Shown here: piece by piece, positions 57,704 through 64,000 of the stretch | Layout: each line of letters opens with the position of its first letter | Position numbering within the stretch: position 1 is the stretch's first letter | Origin: Toxotes chatareus | Taxonomy: Eukaryota; Chordata; Actinopteri; Toxotidae | Assembly: GCA_016801885.1 (NCBI GenBank) | Contig: JAFBJY010000418.1 | Span: 1 to 64,000 of the forward strand | Direction of reading: 5' to 3' | DNA: 64,000 bases | The notes under the pieces: model-generated | What the model was told of the DNA's origin: nothing | Databases searched by the model: none | Seen by the model: the letters and a program-made list of their open reading frames with translations, nothing else | Program-made: the position numbers and the translations under genes

Positions 57704-58410
57704 ATTTTTTTTTTTAAAAAAAAAAAAGAAAAATTTCTTTTTTTTAAAAAAATTTTTTTTTGGGGGGGGGCCCCCCCCCCCCCCCCCCCCCAAAAAAAAG
57801 GGGCCCCCCAAAAAAACCCGGGGGGAAAAAAAAAAACCCCCCCCCGGGGGGGGGGGGGTTTTTTTTTTTTTTTTTTTCCCCCCCCTTTTCCCCCCTTTTT
57901 TTAAAAACCCCGGGAAAAAAAAAGGGGGGAAAATTTCCCCCGGGGGGGTTTTTTTTCCCCCTTTGGGAAAGGGGGTTTTTTTTAAAAAAAACCCCCCCTT
58001 TTTTTTTTTAAAAACTTTTTTTTCCCCCCCAAAAATTTTTTTTAAAAGGGGGGTTTTTTTTTTAAAAATCCCTTTTTTTTTGGGGGGGGGGAAAAAAATT
58101 TTCCCCCCCGGGGGGGTTTCCCCAAAAATTTTGGGGGGGGAATTTCCCCCCCCCCGGGGCCCCGGGGGGGCCCCGGGGTTTTCCCCCCAAAAAAGGAAAA
58201 GGGGAAAACCAAAAACCAAACCCAAAAAAAAAAGGGGGAAAAGGGGGGGGGGCCCAAAAAAAACCCCCCCCGGGGGGGGGGGAAAAAATGGGGCCAAAAA
58301 GGGGGGGGGGGGCCCCCTTTTTTTTTTTGGGGTTTTCCTTTTAAAAAATTTTTAAATTTTTTAAAAAAAAAAAAAAAAACCCCCCCAAAAAAAAAAAAAA
58401 ACCCCCAAAT
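52980..58410. other. Homopolymer-run tract 2, technical artefact
   Basis: Same character as tract 1 and about 5.4 kb long. It follows unit B just as tract 1 follows unit A. The right edge is sharp at about 58,408, where normal text starts. Frames of 267 and 239 codons inside it are artefacts of runs and encode only homo-residue strings. Confidence 0.9.
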
Positions 58411-58671
58411 TCCCAACCTCAATTACTCCACATTGGTTTACATTAAATCGTTAAATCGCAGTCTTTTATGCGTTATGTAATGCGACAGCGTGACATCGCG
58501 ATTGCGATTAGATTAATCGGGGCAGCACTAGTTGACATCAGTATAGAAAGAACTGTGGGAGATTCAGCCTTTTAGTGGTTCAAAAGTAACTGGACAAATA
58601 CACATGAAGTGAAACAAACTGATCAGATTTAATATTTAGTGTAAAACTTTTGCAGTCATTGACTCAGTATC
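58411..58671. mobile_element. Possible hAT-like element end
   Basis: GCGACAGCGTGACATCGCGATTGCGATTAGATTAATCGGGGCAGCACTAG (58,481-58,531), read on the minus strand, begins CTAGTGCTGCCCCGATTAATC. This is the style of a known fish hAT-type terminus. The other end would lie inside homopolymer tract 2. Tentative. Confidence 0.4.
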
Positions 58672-61600
58672 ATTCAAGATTCAAGATTCAAAGGGTTTAT
58701 TGTCATTTGCACAGTAAGGAAACAGGTTTCCTGTACAATGAAATTCTTACTTTGCTCTTCACCCAGAATGCCATACAAAACGTTGTAAGTAAATAAAATA
58801 GATAATAGTATTTACAAAATATTAATAAGAGCATAAGTGAAAAAAAAAAAGTTACACAAAATATAAACTGTACTGATATATACAAATCAGCTGTTGTGCA
58901 AGTTCAGCTGAGAGTGAAGACTGTGCAAAAGAACTGTTATGTGAACAGTGCAGTATGTGTGCAGTTATTAAGGTGCAGAACAGTAATAAATAATAACAGT
59001 CAGTATGTGCAAAAGTTGGTATGTGCAAAAGTTGCAGCCTGTTGTAGCCTGTTGTTACAGACTCCTGTCAGCTGTTGAGGAGTCTGATGGCAGACGGGAA
59101 GAAAGAGTTTTAAGTCTGGTGGTCCTGCACTTCACACTCCTGTACCTCCGGCCTGAAGGGAGGAGAGTGAACAGACCTTGTTGTGGGTGGGTGGGGTCCT
59201 TGATGATGGAGGCAGCTCTCCTGTGGACTCTGCGCTGGTAGATGCTCTGCAGAGAGGGCAGAGGAGTCCTGGGATCTTAGACGCAGTCTTCACCACTCTC
59301 TGCAGGCGTTTGCGGTCCATGGCAGTGGAGCTGCCGTACCACACAGTGATGCAGCTGGTCAAGATGGACTCAACAATGCAGCTGTAGAAGTTCCTGAGGA
59401 TCTTTGGTGACATGCCAAACTTCCTCAGCCTCCTCAGGAAGTACAGCCGCTGCTGAGCTTTCTTCACCAGCTGTGTGGTGTTGAGTGTCCAGGTGAGGTC
59501 GTGGCTGAGGTGGACCCCCAAGTATTTAAAGCTGCTCACCCTCTCCACTTCCAGACCCCGGATAAGTAGTGGCTGATGAGGGCTCCTCTCCTTCCTCATG
59601 TCCACTATCATCTCCTTGGTCTTGTCTGTGTTGAGGGTGAGGTTGTTGTCCTCACACCATGTCACCAGAGTGGCCACCTCCCTCCTGTAGGCTGCCTCGT
59701 TCCCGCCAGTGATGCGTCCCTATCACGGCGGTGTCGTCCGCAAACTTCAGGATGATGTTGTCCTTGTGAGAGGCCACACAGTCGTGGGTGAACAGGGTGT
59801 AGAGGATGGGACTGAGGACACAGCCCTGTGGTGTGCCGATGTTTGTGATGATGCTGGCTGAAGTCTTTTTCCCTATTCTGACAGACTGAGGCCTGCCAGT
59901 CAGAAAGTCCAGGAGCCAGTCACAGATGAAGGGGTGTAGTCCAGGGAGAACAGTTTGTGTGTGAGCTTGTGGGGAATGACCGTGTTGAATGCGGAACTGT
60001 AGTCAATAAAGAGCATCCTGATGTAGGAGTCCTTATTCTCCAGGTGTGAGAGGGAGATGTGCAGTGCTGCGGCGATAGCATCTGAGGTGGACCTGTTGGA
60101 CCGGTAGGCGTACTGCAGGGGGTCCAGTGTGGCCGGGATGCTGCTCTGAATGTGGGGCAGCACCACTCTCTCAAAGCACTTCATAATGATTGGAGTGAGT
60201 GCTACTGGCCTGTAGTCATTCAGGCAGGTGGGGGGGGCTCTTCTTGGGGAGGGGGACAATGGTAGTGGTCTTGAAGCAGGAGGGAACAGTTCTCTGGCTG
60301 AGGGAGAGATTGAATATGGAGGTGAGAACGTCTGTCAGCTCGTTGGCACATGCTCTGAGGGCTCGTCCAGGAATGTTGTCTGGTCCTGCCGCCATGGGGT
60401 TGATCCTCCTCAGGGCTTTGTGTACCTGGGCTGATGAGACGACTGGTGGGGGTGAGGGGGGTGTAGTGGTCTGAGAGTCTGTGGGCCTCCTCTCTGTGTG
60501 GGCGGTGGAGGTCTCAAAGCGGGTGTAGAATGTATTGAGGTCATCAGGCAGGCTGTCTGTGGCACTGATGGTACTGGTGCTGCTTCTGTAGTCCGTGATG
60601 TGCTGCAAGCCCTGCCACATGCGCCCAGAGTCGGCAGTGGAATAGAAGCCATCCAGCTTCTCTCTGTACTGCCTCTTGGCAGCTGTGATGGCCTTTCTCA
60701 GTCCGTACTTTGCAGCTTTGTACTCAGCCTCATTGCCAGATGTAAATGCAGTGGAGCGAGCACGCAGCATGTGGCGTACCTGACTGTTTATCCAGGGCTT
60801 CTGGTTAGGAAACTTCCTGACTTGGATGGTGGGCACGATGTTCTCCACACAAGTGCTAATGTACCCAGTCACATAGTCAGCATAATCCTGTACACTGACA
60901 GAAGAGTCCTCCAGAGTGGCTGCAGCTTTGAACACATCCCAGTCTGTAGCAGTAAAACAGTCCTGCAATGTGCCCTCAGTCTCAGGTGTCCAGAGCTGAA
61001 CCTGTTTGGTGACTGGATTCGATTGTTTGAGTCTTTGTCTGTGGGCGGGTACAGGAACAAAGAGATGTGGTCCGAGTGTCCGAAGTGGGGGGCGGGTGCG
61101 GCCCTGTATGCACCCTTTATGTTGGTGTAAACATGATCCAAAGTGTTCTTGTCACGGGTGGGAATGTCTATATGCTGGTGGTATTTGGGAAATACAGTCC
61201 GTAAATTGCACTGATTAAAGTCGCCTGCAGCAATAAAGACAGCGTCAGGGTGAGCCGTCTCCAGTGCGCTGATGACGTCGTGGAGCTTGCCGAGTGCCGC
61301 TGCAGAGTTGGCTCTCGGAGGATGTAGATCGCGCCAAAAACACAGATGTAAACTCCTTGGTAGGTAGTAGGGACGGCACTTAAGCATCAAAACTCCACAT
61401 CAGGCGAACAGTGCTGATGAACAGTCCGTACATCTTCACACCACGTGTTGTTGATAAACACACACACGCCCCCTTTTCGCCTTACCGGTAGGCTGCTGTC
61501 CGGTCTCCTCGGTGAATGGAGTGAGTCTGTAGCTGAACAGCGGAATCTGGGACGTTCTCTGAAAGCCAGGTTTCGGTGAAAATCAGAGCGCAGCATTCTC

Positions 61601-62040
61601 TTATTTCCCGCTGTGATGTAGTCCTGGCTCTTAGCTTGTCCAGTTTGTTCTCCAGAGACCGCACGTTAGCTAGCAGGAGGCTGGGTAGCGGTGGTCGGGT
61701 TGCTCGGGCTTTCAGTCTAGCGTGGAGCCCTCCCCTCTTGCCTCTCTTGCGGCGCCGTCTCCGTAGCACTCTCCTCGGGTCAGCTAGCTCACAAGAGGCC
61801 GGCGCGCCGGGGCCTTCGTGGTGGTGGTGGTGGTGGTGGTCATGGGGTCGCACAATGAGTTGCAGATCTGGTGGTATAAATCCGCTAAACTCGAAACTGT
61901 GCGAGTTTGCAATGTCAAGTAATGCCTGTCTGTTGTATGCAAACCCTGCATGGCATCTGTGCAGTACAGAAAGTAAAAAAAGCACGCTAAAAACAACAAA
62001 AAAATGGCATTCGAGAGCGACGCGCGAGCAAACATGTTCG
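58672..62040 (-). mobile_element. Nearly complete Rex1/CR1-like non-LTR retrotransposon
   Basis: Minus strand, clean sequence. It encodes an APE-type endonuclease then reverse transcriptase, the two activities needed for target-primed reverse transcription. Blocks in order are: N-terminus with LLANVRSLENKLDKLRAR and FTETWLSENVP (61,482-61,985); GGVCVFINNTWC (61,387-61,596 frame); AAGDFNQCNLRTVFPKYHQH, DKNTLDHVYTNIKGAYRAAP and HSDHISLFLYP (60,869-61,390); QKPWINSQVRHMLRARSTAF (60,216-60,968); LNDYRPVALTPIIMKCFERVV (59,900-60,259); PQGCVLSPILYTLFTHDC and FADDTAVIG (59,700-59,930, FADD at 59,733-59,744); then VERVSSFKYLGVHLSHDLTW (59,132-59,677). The 3' end at 58,672 has an ATTCAAG-type tail. 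At least five frameshifts make it inactive. Confidence 0.85.
61818..61840 (+). repeat. GTG trinucleotide microsatellite inside the LINE
   Basis: A GTG run on the plus strand, read as a run of histidines in the LINE N-terminal frame on the minus strand (or threonines in the neighbouring frame). It probably expanded after insertion. Confidence 0.8.
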
Positions 62041-63245
62041 CCTCGGGGCGCCGAGTAACTCAGATTGACTCCAAAGTGAAATTTCTAGTTTTGGGAAATT
62101 GGGAAACTCCTACCTCTGTAAACTTAGTTCTTAACCTAAGAGACTTGACAGGTCTCTTTGTCAAAACACACCTCAATGCAACCCCTTTAGTAGCCCGGTA
62201 CGGATTAGCTCAAATATGCTAAATTAAACCCCTGCCGTTGGTGGCCTGTATCGTTGCTTGTGTGCATTGAGACCCAAAAACACAGTGCATACTCACCCAA
62301 GCAATGAGCAAAAAAATAAAGATCACAGTACCTTTCCAGAGCAACGCGGGTCCATGCCAGAGTAAGTGTATCCAGGTAGTACTCTCCATGAGATTCAGGA
62401 ACCAACCCAGAGCAGGAGGAGGTAAAGTCCGATGGCCCAGTCTTATTCCAGCATGGCCAGAGGAACTCTGAGCGATCCTGGCTAGCTCAGAGCGCCATTC
62501 GGTTGTTGTCTCTCATTTCCAGACCCAGAAACAGTCCAACGGCGTCACACAGTCCAAGCAGGGCTACTTAAATCCAGTTATGTTAGCTTGCAGCAGCGCC
62601 AAGATCCGGGCCATGTTTCCCTCTATTTCGCTGTAAGCAACGAGCAGCTAACTATGTCCTCAAACATTTCAAAACTTTTTAATCAAAGTTCTGTTAAAAA
62701 GACTGGTCTTCCGGCAGATTATCTTCCAGATAATCCTAACACACTCTAGTCCACAAACCCTGGCTCTCTTCTCAAAGGAAAACTCTGCATCGAATGAAAA
62801 CTGCTCCTCCATGGTCTCCCCATATAGTTTTTTTCTCTGAGACACAATGATCACTGCATGCACGGCCCTGTGAGCCAATCCACACTCACTACACTATGTG
62901 ACTCCAGGTACATTTCTCCTAGAAGATTACAAGATAAAATAAAATAGATTTTTACATTTTAATGTAAAATAAATTAATAAAAACACATTGAAGCATACTA
63001 AACTCTCTATGAAATTAAACTATTTGAATACATTTTAATTCCTGTTTTAAACTTCGCTTTTTTTTAACCCATTTGTTGTTAACTTTTAACCCTTTTAAAC
63101 CTGCCATAGAACCAAATCCTCCAGAACATATTTTACATTTTTACCTGCTGTGGTGCCACATATTTTTCTAAATACAGAGATGTCTTAGCTGTATCCCTCA
63201 AAATTAGAAATATAAAAAGTTGCACAAAATAATTTTAAACCACAA

Positions 63246-63294
63246 TAAATTTGAGTGTATTCACTGGCTAGTTTTTGAGATACACTCAAATTTA
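63246..63294. repeat. Perfect 14-bp inverted repeat (hairpin)
   Basis: Arms TAAATTTGAGTGTA (63,246-63,259) and TACACTCAAATTTA (63,281-63,294) are exact reverse complements around a 21-nt loop. No repeat family recognised. Confidence 0.85.
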
Positions 63295-63980
63295 TAAACC
63301 AAGACAAAACAAAACGAACACCCGCTATCTGGATTATACTAGTTTTATTGTGTGCGCTTGTTTATGGATTTTTGCGACTTTTTACTGGTTTTCTGCACAC
63401 ACCCTCTGTGGAAGAGAACAGCTCTCTGAGACATGTTTAAAGTTTGATATGTAAGTGTTACTCCTCCGGTTTAATATGCAAAAAGAATTATTGCTCTATC
63501 TTATGTGGTTGCAGTTTTACGGCATTTAAAAATTGATATGCAAAAGAGATCGCCTGGCGCCCCGTCGGTTTAAGGCCCATATCTAATGATTTTCACAGTT
63601 TATTCAATCTTTTGAGGTTTTCAGTGTATTTTGTTTTTATCCAGCTTAACATATATGAACTCTGACTGAGATACAAACTCACTTGTGCTTTGTTATAAAG
63701 TGCTTTAGATGATTACTCAGGAGTGTTAATGACATCAGTGAAACCTATGACAGAAAATTTCAGTGACCTTTTATTTCACTATGAAACCAAGATTTCAACT
63801 TAATACTAAGTAATGAGAACTGTAACAAAATATATTACACATTTCTATTGTGAAAACAATGTGAGGGTCTAATACTGCAGAGAGGAAAACTCAGACCGGG
63901 TCTTGTGAATCAAGTCAAGACATACAGTTCAAGGTGGTTGTGTAGTGTTACTCTTTATACCTGTAATCAGTATGCCATAA

Positions 63981-64000
63981 TACTAGGGGTGTGTGATATG
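63981..64000 (+). mobile_element. Left terminus of a TIR element cut by the window edge
   Basis: TACTAGGGGTGTGTGATATG matches the start of the TIR element at 1,604 (TTAGGGGTGGGTGTATGG) and its right end in reverse complement (CTAGGGGGCGATATGACG). Probably another copy of the same family. Confidence 0.5.

Larger units (their letters stand above)
62041..64000. other. Non-coding right flank
   Basis: No domain-bearing frame. A 69-codon minus frame (62,669-62,878) reads METxEEQFSFDAEFSFEKRAR-like text and is unrecognised; it may belong to a 5' UTR or another repeat. A perfect inverted repeat lies at 63,246-63,294 and a TIR-like start at 63,981. Confidence 0.4.

Noticed and set aside
57578..58297. 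239-codon minus-strand frame
   Set aside because: Same artefact; no codon structure or domain.
60498..61130. 210-codon plus-strand frame
   Set aside because: Antisense to the LINE endonuclease/RT coding strand, which has clear family motifs.
61576..62058. 160-codon plus-strand frame with a tryptophan run
   Set aside because: Antisense to the LINE N-terminal region; the W run comes from the GTG microsatellite.

Overview
The window looks like a teleost fish nuclear genome. There are no bacterial operons, no long open coding frames and no ribosome-binding-site logic. Instead it holds a decayed NLRC3-like (fish NLR-C) immune receptor locus with the fish FISNA-NACHT-LRR arrangement, spliced ~165-bp LRR exons, several fish-type non-LTR retrotransposons, tRNA-derived SINEs and short terminal-inverted-repeat elements.

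The main architecture is a large direct duplication. Unit A (1 to about 16,690, good sequence) is repeated in the same order and orientation as unit B (about 33,330 to 52,400, degraded sequence). The offset is about 33.3 kb at the left end and drifts to about 32.1 kb through small indels. It jumps at three places: A has about 0.46 kb extra near 10.4-10.9 kb, and B has about 2 kb extra at 48.06-50.28 kb and 1.6 kb extra at 50.43-52.03 kb. Unit B is preceded by sequence (21,650-33,330) whose A counterpart would lie left of the window. That part carries an L2-type LINE, a Rex1/CR1-like LINE and three LRR exons.

Two tracts (about 16,690-21,645 and 52,980-58,410) consist almost only of runs of 3 to 20 identical bases. 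They are not plausible biology. They look like base-calling or consensus failure, and a milder form of the same distortion (single bases overwritten by their neighbour) runs through most of 21.6-52.9 kb. An almost clean island at about 43,190-44,160 shows real A/B differences, so the two units are probably true paralogues or divergent haplotypes and not one sequence read twice. The right flank (58,420-64,000) is clean again and holds a nearly complete but frameshifted Rex1/CR1-like LINE on the minus strand.

In each unit the NLRC3-like gene runs on the minus strand: a short N-terminal exon (about 7.1 kb in A, 40.0 kb in B), a FISNA/NACHT region, a post-NACHT helical region ending at a preserved splice donor, then LRR exons. 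Both copies are broken by frameshifts as given. At two sites B keeps the family frame where A does not, so some of A's breaks may be recent or technical. No intact protein-coding gene and no clearly new biological system was found. The most notable things are the paralogous NLR unit, its rearranged LINE interior, and the assembly-quality signature.
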